23,576 nucleotides of DNA. Origin: Acanthamoeba lenticulata (taxonomy: Eukaryota; Discosea; Longamoebia; Acanthamoebidae). Under the pieces are notes generated by a model. That model made no database searches. It saw nothing but the letters and a program-made list of their open reading frames with translations, and was not told where the DNA came from. The position numbers and the translations under genes are program-made. This document shows positions 7,761 through 18,634 of the stretch, piece by piece. Where the stretch lies: contig NAVB01000254.1 of assembly GCA_002179805.1 (NCBI GenBank), forward strand, positions 1 through 23,576, given 5' to 3'. Every line of letters starts with the position of its first letter. The first letter of the stretch is position 1.

Positions 7761-10217
7761 TCATGGCTGCGCCGACCCAGAGGCCTCTGAGGCGGCAGCA
7801 GCGCGGCCGGCACGGCGGCCAAAGACGACGCACTCGAGCAGCGAGTTGCCGCCGAGGCGGTTGGCGCCATGGACGCCGCCGGTAACCTCGCCCGCGGCAA
7901 ACAGGCCCGGGATGGGCTCCTTGACCACGTGCTGCTCCGACTCGGAGGAGCCCTCCTCGGCCGCCACCGTGACGGCGTGCAGGACGCGGCCCTCCGAGTC
8001 GATCTCGAGGCCGCCCATGGTGTAGTGGATGGCCGGCGTGATCTGCATCACGTGGTACATGTCATTGTACCGTGTCGGGTAGGGAAAGTCCTTCTTGCCG
8101 AACGGGTCATTGCAGTGGCCTTGGCGCACAAAGCAGTCGTTGTAGGCCTCCAGCGTCGCCTTGACATTCTCCAGCGGAAGGCCCAATTCCTGGAAGCAAA
8201 AATGCAATAAGCATTTCAAGATAATAGAAACAGAAAATAAAGTAAATAGAAATAAAAACAAAAACGAAGTACAATACCTCCGCGAGTTCGTCGTAGCCGG
8301 GGATTGCGGTCACAAAGCCCTTGAGGGAGTAGAACTTGAGGGCGGGGAACTCCTTGACGGCCTCGTCGATCATGATGAGGTAGGCTCGCACGGGGCCCTT
8401 GATCTCGACCTGCCGGTCCTCGGGGCCCTGCAGCACCGTAAGGGGCTGGCAGTGCTTGAAGATGGCGTTGGAGACGTGGTCGCGCGTGTCGAGCTCGTTG
8501 ACAAAGCGCTTGCCCTCGTCGTTGAGCAGGACGCCTCCGAGGCCGCGGAGAGCCTCGGGCGCGAGGAACTTGGTCTTGGCGAGCGGGTCGCTCGGCAGGA
8601 TGAAGCTCGTCGGGTGGATCTGGACCTGGTCCATGTGGATGACCGACGCGTTGATCTGCTCGGCGATCTTGATGCCGTCGCCCTCGGCGAAGGGCCCGTT
8701 GGTGGTGGGGAGGTCCACGAGATCCGGCCGGTACTGGGCCAGGAGATCCTGAGCGCGCGAGTAGCCGCCCGTAGCGAGGACGACCGCGTCCGCGCGCACC
8801 TCGACGGGCTGCTCGGCCTGCTGCGCGCCCTCGGAGGGGCGCGTGGAGACATACTTGACGCCGACGACGCGGCCGTCCTCGACGAGCAGTTCGGTGACGC
8901 GGGCCGATGCGATTACCGTGAGGCGCTCCTTGCGGGGAACGCGCTCGAGAAGAAAACGGTTGAGGGTCTGGCCAAGCCAGTAGCGATCTTGATGTCAACA
9001 CACACTCATCGCAGAAAACACTCGCATCGGGAGGGCAGAGGCACGCCGTACAGAGGTGATGTCATAGCCCACATTGCTTGGGACGAGCGGCGGCGGCGGC
9101 GCCTTCGGGCGATGCGTTCTGGCGCGCGAGTGGCCTGATGATGCGATCATTTTATGATGAGTGTTGTTGCACATAAATTGCTGCACCACCAACAACAACA
9201 CCAACAACAAAGCAAAAGAGGCTGTTGGTCGGCACGAGATGACGGCGGCAGTCGTACCGCCGAGTTTGGTGACCACAGAGAGGTTGATGTCAAAGCTGGT
9301 GAGGAAGTCGTAGGCAGAGGCGGATTGCTCGGTCAGAACCTTCACCAACTCCGGGTTGGCAAGTCCGTGGCCCGACGCCATGGTGTCCCTACGCAGCGCA
9401 CGAACGTTCGTCAGAGGACGCGTCGGCTGTGGCCGCGACGGCGAGAAGACTGTCAAGAGGAAAGGGAAGGCGTTTCGTACTTGTAAAAGTCCTCGACGCT
9501 GTCCTTGAGTGAGAGCTTGATCTGCGCGGCCGTGCGGGCGGCATTCATGCCCGAGGAGGCCTTCTCCGAGTTACCGCCAAACTTGTGCGTCTTCTCGATG
9601 ATGGTCACGTGGGCTCCCGCTTTCAGGGCCTCTGTGTTACCGTCCCAGGAGGTGTGGATGAGTGCAAGGTATCACTGCCAGACGCGTAAAAGAGACAAAA
9701 CGGCAATTAAAATCATCTCAAAAATAAAGAATAAAACGTACCAATGGCAGCGCTCGCGCCAGCAAGGCCACCACCCACGACGATGACCTTGCGGCCGGTG
9801 AGGGGCGGCAGCTCGGCGTAGTTGTCGGCAGGAGCACTCGCTGAAGTACTCGCCGAGGTGGAGGCGGCAGGAGTGGAGGAAGCCGTGACAGTAGAGGCGG
9901 GCGCAGCAGCTGTGGCGGCAGCCGCGACTGTAGGCAGGGCTGTGGCTGAGGCCGTGGCCGCGGCGGGGGGCACGTCGGAAGGAGCTTGCGTGACGGTTGG
10001 GGTAGTGGGTTGAGCGGCAGGGGAGCTGTAGATGTTGGACAGGGTAAGCAAACGCTGGCACCAGAGAATCAATTGAGGCGACGCCGTACCTGACCGCGTG
10101 AGGTGTGGACGCTTGTTGGTGTTTGATTTCTTCAGTTGAAGGGATCTGCACGAAAGTGGGGTAGTAGAAGAGGATGGCCACCACGACCACCAACACTGCG
10201 ACGATGAAGGTTTTCAT
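7761..10217 (-). CDS. Membrane-anchored FAD fumarate reductase (Osm1/Frd1-like)
   Basis: This is a predicted 631-residue flavoprotein of the soluble fumarate reductase family, which reduces fumarate to succinate using FAD. Exons on the minus strand: 10217-10090, 10025-9742, 9631-9481, 9388-9258, 9134-9052, 8967-8278, 8189-7761. The ATG at 10217 opens a hydrophobic N-terminal segment (residues about 3-20: signal anchor or signal peptide), followed by a long Ala/Thr/Pro/Ser-rich linker (about 44-108). The FAD-binding Rossmann motif is VIVVGGGLAGASAA (GGGLAG about 127-132) with the acidic strand end VTIIEK. Family active-site motifs are retained: GHSxxRTH (in the small exon 9134-9052), GGVLLNDEGKRFVNE with the proton-donor Arg, HYTMGGLEI, and GANRLGGNSLLE near the C-terminus. 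It is divergent from the RADX-like gene and lies upstream of the receptor gene on the same strand. In yeast such enzymes reoxidise FADH2 or NADH under low oxygen. Compartment is uncertain (ER/secretory or mitochondrial). No cytochrome b5 or heme domain is present. Confidence 0.9.
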
Positions 10218-10408
10218 TGTGAATCTGTCCAAGAGTCGGGAGGACAGAGGTCAGCAGGATGGTCCCCACGCGTTTAGACGAGATGCAAAAGAGAATCGTG
10301 GGGGCGAGGCCAAATCTCTTGTGTGGTTGGTTGCCTCAAACAGGGAGATGTCACGGAGAGGTCACAGAGAAAGCGTGCAAGAGTGAGCGGCACAGCAGAA
10401 AGAAGCAC

Positions 10409-10438
10409 CTAACTCGGGCTGACTCCCTGCTGAGTTAG
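10409..10438. repeat. Inverted repeat in the divergent promoter
   Basis: Arms CTAACTC (10409-10415) and GAGTTAG (10432-10438) are perfectly complementary over 7 bp, with a G-T and a G-C pair possible further in. The 16-base spacer contains an AP-1-like TGACTC word. It could be a dimeric transcription-factor site or chance. Confidence 0.45.
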
Positions 10439-10474
10439 ATCTATTCGCGCAAAGATGCGGAAGCGGGAGACAGC

Positions 10475-10482
10475 TGACGTCA
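10475..10482. promoter_or_regulatory. CRE-like palindrome TGACGTCA
   Basis: This is a perfect 8-bp CREB/ATF-type palindrome about 123 bp upstream of the RADX-like start codon and about 258 bp from the reductase start. Being symmetrical, it could serve both genes. Function is inferred from the motif only. Confidence 0.4.
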
Positions 10483-10604
10483 GGCAAACCGCGTGGCCCG
10501 AGAACCTCATAGCGCGTGGCTAAAAATTTCAAGCTTAACGAAAATATTCTTAAATTGCGCACCAAATTAGCAGCTTTTGATTCTGGCAGCAAGTCCACTA
10601 CTCG

Positions 10605-13600
10605 ATGGAGACGTCGCAGGATGAAAGATCTCTCGCCACACAAGATCCCAATGATTCTGTCGTGCAGCCGGATGACACGCCCAGCAGCCAGACCTCAGGC
10701 TCTGCGTCAGAATTTATACAGGGAGGAATCGAGATGACAGAGGGCGCGATTGCGCAACTGTCGCGACAAATGGAAGACGAAGTTGTCACAAAAGGACCCT
10801 ACAAGCTTTGCTTACTTCGGATTGATCGCTGTACGTCGTTCCTGCTGGGACTGCACGAGTGAACTTTTTTTGACTTCCTGTGCGCGGCCAGACATACCGG
10901 ACCAGTCGTCGGTGAGACTGCTCCAGCTCAACGACGAAGACGGTGATGGCCGTGAAGAGGCCACCGATCCCGCAGCGGTAGGGCACGTGATTGCCGCTGC
11001 GCGCCATGCAGCCTACCAAGACTTCTTTGATGTTACCGTGACGGACGGCACGCTGAAACGCAAGTGCCTGCTTCACCCATCGCTCAACAATCTCATCTAC
11101 ACTGGGCGCCTGGTTCCCGGCCAGCTCGTTCAGGTTCGCTTCTTCCTTCTTCTTGTTCTTCTTCCGTTCAGTTCTCTGAGAGGGACAGTACCGTAGGTCG
11201 TGCAGTGGCGCCACTGGTTCGACGAGACGGTGATTGGCGGCGATGGCTTCATCATCCTCACCGCGCTGGCTGACTTTGGCGCTCCGCTGGCAAGAACGGT
11301 GCTCGAGGCCCGTACGAGCGTCTTCGCACCGTCGGCCGGATCACACGAGCGCGAGGCTGGACCGCTTATCGGCACGCGGGGCTACTACCTTCACCGCTAT
11401 AACGACACCTGCATCTACGGCCGCAACTGGGGGCGGCTTGCGCTTGGCGGCAGCCGACGAGATGCCACTGTGCAGAGAATGGAGCTCGACTTTGATGGCG
11501 CCATTGACGACAACGTGATGGCAGTCGAGACCGAGGCCGACGCCGAGACCGAGGCTGGTCTGCCGGCCAAACGCTGGCGCGGGCGCCTTACGCTTGCCGA
11601 CGACGAGCTGGAAGAGCTGGTGGGACTCCCCATTGACCGCTTCCGGCAACTCACTGGGGGCGCCGACGACGAAGACGAGGGTTACGAAGATGACGACAGT
11701 ATGGACCGCCTCTTCACCGTAGCACAGGCATTGGAGGCACACGAACATGCCGGCGGCGGGCAGCGAGTCGGGCCCGGCCCGCTGGTCGCCCGCGTCACGC
11801 AGGTACACTCGTTCGGCATTGCACTTGGTGTCCGGACCGTGGAGAAAGACTCACGCCACACATGCCGCGAGCAGAAATCCAAGGTAGTGCACTACGGCAA
11901 GCCAACGGACTCTGCCGAGTCCCGGTATCCCATGCAATGCCAGCTCGTCATCCGTACGGACTTGGCTCGTTCTTTGCTGTTGCTGCCGCCACCAACATGT
12001 GTGTGTGTGCAGGCGACCGCACCGGCAGCGTGACAGTCGTGCTGTGGGCCAACATGTGTATTTACTACCATCCGCACCTCGAGATCGGTACGAAGGAAAA
12101 ACTTTTCGAAATCGCGGCGTAGGGCTGATAAGTTGTGGGCGTGCAGGAGACATGGTCTTGTTAGGCAAGTATCGCATCAAGCCGGCCTACCCGCACGCGC
12201 GCGGGCCGCCCTGGGAGCTCGCCATGAATGCGGGCAACTCGTACCTCTACCGCCTCACCGAGGCTCAGTGGCCGCAGATCCCGCGCATCAGCCCGGAGAT
12301 CGTGGCCGCGTCGCGGTTGCGGGACGAGGTAGGCGACGGCGGCGTCTTCGACTTCCTGGGCCGCATCGTCTTTGCCGGCCGTCAGGAGCGCGCCCGCAAG
12401 GACGCCGGCGAATGGAGCGGCCGTGTCGACTCGCACGGATGGTATGCGCATGGCTGCAGCCGAACAGTTGTACAGGAATGAACACTCACGCGAGGCGGCG
12501 CTGGGCCACAGCGCTGGAGGCTTCCGACACTACCGGTGGCTTTGGCTGCAGGATGCGACGTCGGACAACAAGGGCAAGGATAAGGGCGCCGCCACGGGAG
12601 AGCTCCTGCTGGTCAAGCTCTACACCAACTCGCAGGACTTTGGCGCGCAGTTCGAGGCTCTGCACGAGGGCCAACTCGTCCTGCTGTCCGACCTGAAACT
12701 GCTCGTGCTCGACGATGAACTCAACGACGGCGTCGAGGCCGCTGCCGAGGCGGCCACGACAAGGCCCGGCGGTCGCCCGTCGCTGGCGCTCGCGAGGTCG
12801 ACCAACTTCACACTAGTTTATGTCATGAATGGCGACAACAATGACGAGCACCAAGTGCTCGCGCGGTACAAGTACCTTTGCCTATGTCATGCGGCTCTGG
12901 AACCCTTACAGGCTGTATCGTCGCGCGCACAGGCGGCCGCTGTCGCTCTGGCATCGTTCGGCGCGGGAGATGGTAGCCCAGGCGCTTGAACGTGGAAACA
13001 CCGCTACCGCCGCCATCGTCTCCGCAGCCGACCGCCTTGCCACTGCCCAGGCCTGGACTCGTCAATGTAACGCTCGCCCTCTTGCCCACAAAATGACCCA
13101 CTCATCTGAGTTCTCATCATCTCGCCGTTGTCGTTCTTGGGCTGTCTAGTCTCGCGCGACCCAGTGGCGACCGTCTACCTGCGGCCGTGGCCACTCGACT
13201 TCTTCCAGCGCACGCACCCTTACGTCCCGGTTCGGCCGCTCCGGTACGGCATGGCCAAGCCAGTGGCCTCACGCGCCTCGGCTGACCTGATGTTGGCCAT
13301 GCCGCAGGGAGGTGGCGACGGTGGCGGCCTCGCTGCACCACCTCGAGCGGGCGTCGTTGTTGGTGCAGGGACGCATTGCCCGGATGCGCGTTCACTGGGG
13401 TGAAGCGGCGCCCATCGAGCAGGAAGCTGCCGAGCCCACCACGAGCCAAGGCCAGAACGAGGCGGCTCCGTCGCGCAAGCGCAAGATCGACGTGGGCCCA
13501 GAGCCGGCCGCCAGCAGGCTGTTGGTTGACTTTGACGTTGCTGCGCCCCCTCGAGAGCCAACAACGACGACAACAATGGCAACGACGACGACAACATTAC

Positions 13601-14316
13601 CAAGGGCTGATGTCGGCTTCACGCTGGATGGCTTGAGAGCGATGGCAGCGCTGTCGATGGACATCGAAGGCCTCAACCGGAACGCGACCTGCGACGAGGT
13701 CGTCCTGCTCTTCCCGCTCGACCTCGCGGCCTGTGTGCGCGTCCGCCGCTTGCGGCAATCCCGACGGGATCGTCAGACCGCAACTAAGAAGCCGCGGGTG
13801 GACGACGAGCACAGCACCAGCGAGGCGCATGAACAACAACAGCTGAGTGAAGATGAACAAAGACAGGAACAAAAAGAGGAGAAGAAGGAGAAGGAGGAGG
13901 AGAAAGATGAAGACATGGCGCGAGGCCCGTGGGAAGACGAAGAGAAGAAGGCGATCGTCGTCTTGTCGCTGGGGCGCTACCTTGCCGACTTGGCGCTCGT
14001 CTCGCCCGCCGATCACGAAGAGCTCCAGCGACAGCTCCTCACTCGTCTCGACGACGGCCGCCAGGACGGAGATAAGGAGGTACAAGACGAGAGCAAGCGT
14101 GGTGAACAACAACCTCAGCAACAAGTCGAAGTCGCAGAGGAACGACGAAGAGAAGATGAAAAAGAAAGTGAGCTGATGCGGGCGTGGTTGGCTCAAGCGC
14201 TCGGACGGAGGCGCTTCGTCTTCTTGCTCGAGCTCTACGCCTCACGCAGTGACCGCGTAGACAAAGTGGCCACCGCCCTCTTCAACCCATCAACGACAGG
14301 AGAATCGGCGTTGTGA
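10605..14316 (+). CDS. RADX: RADX-like OB-fold single-stranded-DNA-binding protein
   Basis: This is a predicted protein of about 1,044 residues resembling animal RADX (CXorf57), an RPA1-related ssDNA-binding factor that restrains RAD51 at replication forks. Exons: 10605-10830, 10892-11133, 11197-11802, 11875-11953, 12013-12087, 12147-12441, 12512-12865, 12912-13066, 13150-13243, 13308-14316. Order of RADX-like signatures: LRIDRYIPD and DVTVTDGTLKRKC-LHPSLNNLIY (first OB fold); RGYYLHRYND-YGRNW; KSKVVHYGKPTD followed by RTGSVTVVLW (second OB fold); VLLGKYRIKPAYP; FDFLGRIVFAGR and HYRWLWLQDAT with VKLYT (third OB fold); a Tyr/Pro region YVPVRPLR; and ERASLLVQGRIARMRVH. The last 300 or so residues are lineage-specific: a basic SRKRK nuclear-signal-like patch, then long Glu/Lys-rich stretches. 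The intron near 12442-12511 is uncertain (acceptor 12475 also keeps frame), as is 11197 versus 11206 as exon start. The resemblance was recognised by eye from motif order, so orthology is inferred. A generic RPA1/OB-fold protein is the alternative. Confidence 0.72.
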
Positions 14317-14396
14317 AGTTGCAAAAATGATTCCAAATGAAACATAATCCACCAATGTATTGGACGAGGAAGCTACATGGAGATGAAGGTGACTCC
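14317..14396. other. 80-bp convergent spacer
   Basis: The stop codons of the plus-strand RADX-like gene and the minus-strand SHMT gene face each other across 80 bases with no canonical AATAAA on either strand. Both 3' UTRs must be very short or run into the opposite gene. Confidence 0.7.
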
Positions 14397-16619
14397 TCAG
14401 CTGGGGAGCGGGAAGGCGCCGGAGAAGTCGGTCACTTCCTGACGCAGGCGCGCAATCTCGCCTCCCGACTTTTCCTTCTCGATCAACTCCTTGAAGGCCT
14501 TCAAGTTGCCGCCTGTCCACCAAAGAAATCATCGATTCAACATCAACACCACATCAGCATATCATCTACAACAAAGAAGAGATGAGAAAGACGAAGGTAC
14601 CCTGCTGCTTGGCCAAGGTCTGCGTGAGTTGAACAGCGCGGTCGAGGAACTGGGCGACGGCCTCAAAGTCCTTCTCCTTGAGGCCGCGCGTGGTCATCGC
14701 GGGCGTTCCGATGCGGACGCCGCCGGGCACCATGGGCCGGGTGTCGCCCGGGACGGTGTTCTTGTTGACGGTAATGTTGCACGCCTCCATCACCGTCTCG
14801 GTCCTCGAGCCGTCGACGCCCTGCGGCCTCAGGTCCACCAGCAGCAAGTGGTTGTCGGTACCACCTGACGTGCCACCACAAGCGTGAGAATGAATTTGAA
14901 ATGTTTTCAGTAATGTTCTATCAATTCTTTCTATTTTATTTGGTTTTAATTATTAATAATAAATATCATTTTTACAAAATATTATTTAATGAGCAACGTA
15001 CCAGAGACGAGGGTGTAGCCCTTGCTCTGGAGCGAGGTGGCCAAGTGGGAGCAGTTCTTCTTGACCTGCTTCTGGTACTCGACAAACTCGGGCGACATGG
15101 CCTGCACACACCACCGACGGACGAGGGTTTGTTGTTGTTGTTGCTCAGGCATGGTCCACCACTCTTTGAAGACACGCGCACCTCCTTGAGGCTCACCGCC
15201 AGCGCGGCGATCGTGTTGTTGTGGGGACCGCCCTGAAGCGACGGGAACACGGCAAAGTTGATCCGGTCCTCCAGGTCATACAGCGTCTCTGCACAAGTAC
15301 AAAGGGATCCCAGCCTCAATCAGCGATGCATACTTCCGACGACGACGAAGATGATGGCGATGAAGATGAAGACAAAGATGAAGACCTTTGCTGGTCTTGG
15401 GGTCGACAGACTTGACGCCGCGACGGAAGAAAATGACGCCGGAGCGCGGGCCGCGGAGGGTCTTGTGGGTGGTCGAGGTCACCACGTCGCAGTGCTCAAA
15501 GGGCGACGGCACCTGCTGGGCGGCGACGAGGCCGGAGATGTGGGCCATGTCGCCCATGAGGTAGGCGCCCACGTCGTCGCAAATCTCGCGCATGCGCGCG
15601 TAGTCAAAGTTGCGCGGGTACGCCGACGCGCCGGCGATGATGATCTTGGGCCGGAACAGCACCGCCGACTTGTGCAGCGCGTCGTAGTCCACGTAGCCCG
15701 TGGCCTCGTTCAGCCTAGCGCGGCACATCATTTATTATTGTCGTTGTTAATATAAACAAATATTTTACATCATTTAGGTAAATATAAAAATATAAAAAAT
15801 CTATTTTTATGCAAAATGTAGAGCACCTGTAGGGCATGGACTCGAAGTAGATGGAAGTGGCCGAGATGCGCTTCTTGGGCGACATGTAGCCGTGGGTGAG
15901 GCTATGAGCGTGGTGACAAGGCAGGAGACGTCAGTAAGGTCAACAAAGAAGGAGAAGAAGAAGAAGAAGAAGGATGTAACGGTGATGGTGCACGTACTGG
16001 CCGCCATGGGGCAGGTCGAGGCCCATGATGCGGTCGTGCGGGTTGAGGAGGGCCGTGTAAGCGGCAAAGTTGGCGGGCGAACCCGAGTAGGGCTGCACGT
16101 TGACGCCCCACTTGGCCGCGTCGAGGTGGAAGGCCTCCAGGGCGCGCTGGATGCACAAGCGCTCATTCTTGTCTATCACTTCGTTACCGCCGTAGTACCT
16201 GGTACCACCTGAGCGTGTCAGCGAGGCCTGCACTTGGAATCTACTTGCAATGTCACGTACCGGGCACCCGGGTAGCCTTCCGAGTACTTGTTGGTCATGA
16301 CTGAGCCAAGTGCCTCAAGCACCGCACGCGAAGTGAAGTTCTAGAATGACAATTTTAAGATTAATTAAAGCTGCATCATTGTGGAAATGTGATGCTAATG
16401 CAAGCTAGATGGCAGTACCTCGGAAGCAATGAGCTCAATGCCATATTTCTGGCGTTCATATTCCTCGTGAATGAGGCTGTGCACTTCCGGGTCGACCTCG
16501 GAGAGCGGACGAGGCGCCGAGCTTACCAAACGCTTGGCGAACGGCTGCAGAGGCCGCACCGACGCCGCACCGCTGCGCGCCGCACCCACAGCACCACGTC
16601 TTGCCAGCACGCTTCTCAT
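14397..16619 (-). CDS. SHMT2: Serine hydroxymethyltransferase, mitochondrial
   Basis: This is a predicted 490-residue PLP enzyme converting serine and tetrahydrofolate to glycine and methylene-tetrahydrofolate, a main source of one-carbon units. Exons on the minus strand: 16619-16419, 16340-16261, 16198-15998, 15901-15827, 15714-15386, 15288-15182, 15101-15002, 14864-14601, 14512-14397. All junctions keep frame and restore unbroken SHMT motifs: [49 protein letters not shown], the PLP-lysine motif [12 protein letters not shown] (Lys codon 15464-15462), [16 protein letters not shown], and SGGTDNHL. The first 45 or so residues are rich in Arg, Ala and Ser and lack acidic residues until SEVDPEV, which indicates a mitochondrial targeting peptide. 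Length is normal for the mitochondrial form. It shares a 234-bp divergent promoter with the Arp1 gene. Several introns are extremely AT-rich (14865-15001 and 15715-15826). Confidence 0.97.
15953..15973. repeat. (GAA)n tract in an SHMT intron
   Basis: A run of GAA/GAG units lies inside the intron at 15997-15902 of the minus-strand SHMT gene. In the transcript it is a CUU-type pyrimidine tract upstream of the acceptor. Confidence 0.8.
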
Positions 16620-16853
16620 TATTGTGTTTATATCGATGAAGGGCCAACAAATCGATGAAATGCCCGCATAAGAAACGGTCAGATAAGGGCGGATATTACA
16701 AATTCCATTTTTTTCTCTGCCTTGTTTCTCCTTCATTTCTTTCACGAGACGGCTGCTGATTTGTTTTTTGCTGGGTGAGCGCACTCTCGGAAGCATTGGA
16801 GGCTTCTCAGGGTCTTTTCTTTGTTTGACGTACATTTGCTCAAGTAGAAGACA
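16620..16853. promoter_or_regulatory. Divergent promoter region, SHMT / Arp1
   Basis: These 234 bases separate the two start codons. Pyrimidine-rich runs (about 16707-16744 and 16813-16826 on the plus strand) precede the Arp1 start. No convincing TATA box at a workable distance was found for either gene. Confidence 0.55.
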
Positions 16854-18634
16854 ATGACGGATGAAGTGTTCACGAACCAGCCTGTCGTGATCGACAATGT
16901 ACGCCCCGTCCCGTAAACTCGATGGACAATGCTATCGATTCTCTTTCGCTCTCCCAATTTTTACACTCTGATCACACTTTTCTGCAGGGCTCTGGCGTGC
17001 TCAAGGCTGGTTTTGCCGGTGATGAGTCGCCCAAAGTGAACTTTCACACAATGTACGTGCATCTGCGTGGCGCATCCACCCAATTCTCGCATTCTACCTT
17101 CTTGCTTTCTTTCCCTCTCCTTGCGCATTTGAAATTCTTTTTGCTTCTCTGGGGCCCGATTGGCTCACTCTCGAGCTGGCGGTGGGAACCCACCAAGTGT
17201 GGGCAAGCCGAAGCACAAGCGCATAATGGCAGGCGCCGTAGAGGGTGAATACTTCGTCGGGTCCAAGGCTGAGGAGCTGCGCGGGCTGCTCAAGCTCAAG
17301 CGACCGATTGAGCACGGCATCGTCACCGACTGGGCTCAGATGGAGCACATCTGGAACCACACTTATTCCGAGCTCAAGATCCAGTCTGAGGACGTACGTG
17401 GCGACGACAAGCTCACGTCTTCTCCGCATGCCATTCACCGTCTCACCTTTTCGCGCGAATGGTTGTGCTGGCGGCACAGCATCCCGTCCTGCTCACCGAA
17501 GCGCCGCTCAACCCGCGCAAGAACCGAGAGCGGGCGGCCGAGGTCTTTTTCGAGACCTTCAACGTGCCGGCGCTCTACGTCTCTCTTCAGGCCGTGCTCA
17601 GCCTGTACGCCCTCCTCCTTTTCCTCGTCGTCCTGTTCGTCTGCAACCAGACAGCGTCTCACACAGTTAAATGTGATGCGTACAGGTACGCGTCGGGTCG
17701 CACGACGGGTGCCGTGCTGGACTCGGGCGACGGCGTCTCGCATGCGGTGCCCATCTTCGAGGGCTTCGCCATGCCTCACGCCATCCAGCGCATCGACGTG
17801 GCCGGCAGGTGAGCACACACGCGTCCCTCTTCTCGTTGAATTCACGACATTGTCGTTGACGCCGTAATGGCCGTTGATGTCGACATGAACAGGGACGTGA
17901 CACAGCACCTGCAGACGCTGCTGAGGCACTCGGGCTACAACTTCCACACGAGCGCCGAGCGGGAGATTGTGAGGCAGATCAAGGAGACCGTGTGCTACGT
18001 GGCGTTTGACCCGCGGAAGGAGGAGGAGCTCCTCGAGTCGGAGAAGAGCCGGAAGCCCGTTCACGTGAGCTACCGGCTGCCCGACGGCAACGTGATCGAG
18101 GTCGGCTCCGAGCGCTTCCACGCGCCCGAAGTTTTGTTCAACCCGGAGCTCATCGGCGAGGAGTACCCCGGCATCCACGAGACCATCACCAACTCTATCC
18201 AGAAGGTTTGTATCATCGTCATCAAAATCACCTTCTTTTTTTTTTTTTTTCCAACACTTATCGTTCTCATCTTTGTGCAGGTGGACGTCGACCTGCGAAG
18301 CGTGCTCTACCAGAACATCGTCCTCTCCGGCGGCTCCACCCTCTTTGCTGGTATCTTTCCTCTTCTTCTTCTGGTGCTTTTCTTCAACATCCATGATGTT
18401 GACATGCTATGAATACGACAAACAGGATTCGGCGACCGCTTGCTGGATGAAGTGAAGGCGCTGGCGCCGGCCAACATCAAGATCAAGATCTCGGCGCCGC
18501 CGGAGCGCCTGTACTCGACGTGGATCGGAGGCTCGATCCTGGCGTCGCTGGCCACCTTCAAGAAGATGTGGGTCTCCAGCGAGGAGTGGGAGGAGGAGGG
18601 CAAGGCGGCCATCCACAACAAGACCTTTGCTTGA
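16854..18634 (+). CDS. ARP1: Actin-related protein 1 (centractin), dynactin filament subunit
   Basis: This is a predicted 381-residue actin-fold protein that builds the short filament of dynactin, the cofactor of cytoplasmic dynein. Exons: 16854-16898, 16988-17052, 17198-17393, 17480-17604, 17686-17808, 17893-18205, 18281-18350, 18426-18634. The sequence follows Arp1 rather than conventional actin: NQPVVIDN then [13 protein letters not shown] (phosphate-binding loop), [94 protein letters not shown] (second nucleotide loop), [31 protein letters not shown], and [20 protein letters not shown]. It ends in IHNKTFA, whereas animal Arp1 ends in a similar HRKTF. Length is normal. The start at 16854 gives a short first exon with the expected [12 protein letters not shown] opening. 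Arp10, Arp2 or conventional actin are less likely. Confidence 0.96.
18236..18250 (+). repeat. Poly-T tract in an Arp1 intron
   Basis: Fifteen consecutive T lie in the intron 18206-18280, upstream of the acceptor TTTGTGCAG. It is probably part of the pyrimidine tract. Confidence 0.8.

Larger units (their letters stand above)
10218..10604. promoter_or_regulatory. Divergent promoter region, fumarate reductase / RADX-like
   Basis: These 387 bases lie between start codons of oppositely directed genes. They hold a CRE-like palindrome TGACGTCA (10475-10482), an inverted repeat CTAACTC...GAGTTAG (10409-10415 and 10432-10438), and an AT-richer segment at about 10520-10570 next to the RADX-like gene. 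No clear TATA box was found on either strand and no gene lies within. Confidence 0.55.

Noticed and set aside
8161..9138. 325-codon plus-strand open frame opposite the fumarate reductase
   Set aside because: It is antisense to well-supported FAD-enzyme exons and shows no recognisable domain.
8997..9257. One long intron in the reductase between the KLGG segment and the next large exon
   Set aside because: That reading loses the family motif GHSxxRTH. A small exon at 9134-9052 carries it and joins in phase on both sides.
10218..10232. Extended fumarate reductase start at 10232
   Set aside because: The codon there is TTG. The first ATG in frame is at 10217 and begins the hydrophobic anchor.
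13244..13307. Continuous coding through 13244-13307 with a one-base frameshift
   Set aside because: Donor GTACGG (13244) and acceptor CCGCAG (13307) give an in-phase 64-nt intron, so no frameshift is needed.
16627..16633. TATAAA on the minus strand as the SHMT TATA box
   Set aside because: It lies only about 8-14 bases before the start codon, too close to leave room for a transcription start upstream of the ATG.
17435..18394. 319-codon open frame on the minus strand opposite Arp1
   Set aside because: It mirrors Arp1 exons and introns, has biased Val/His/Arg composition typical of the reverse complement of a GC-rich gene, and shows no family motif.
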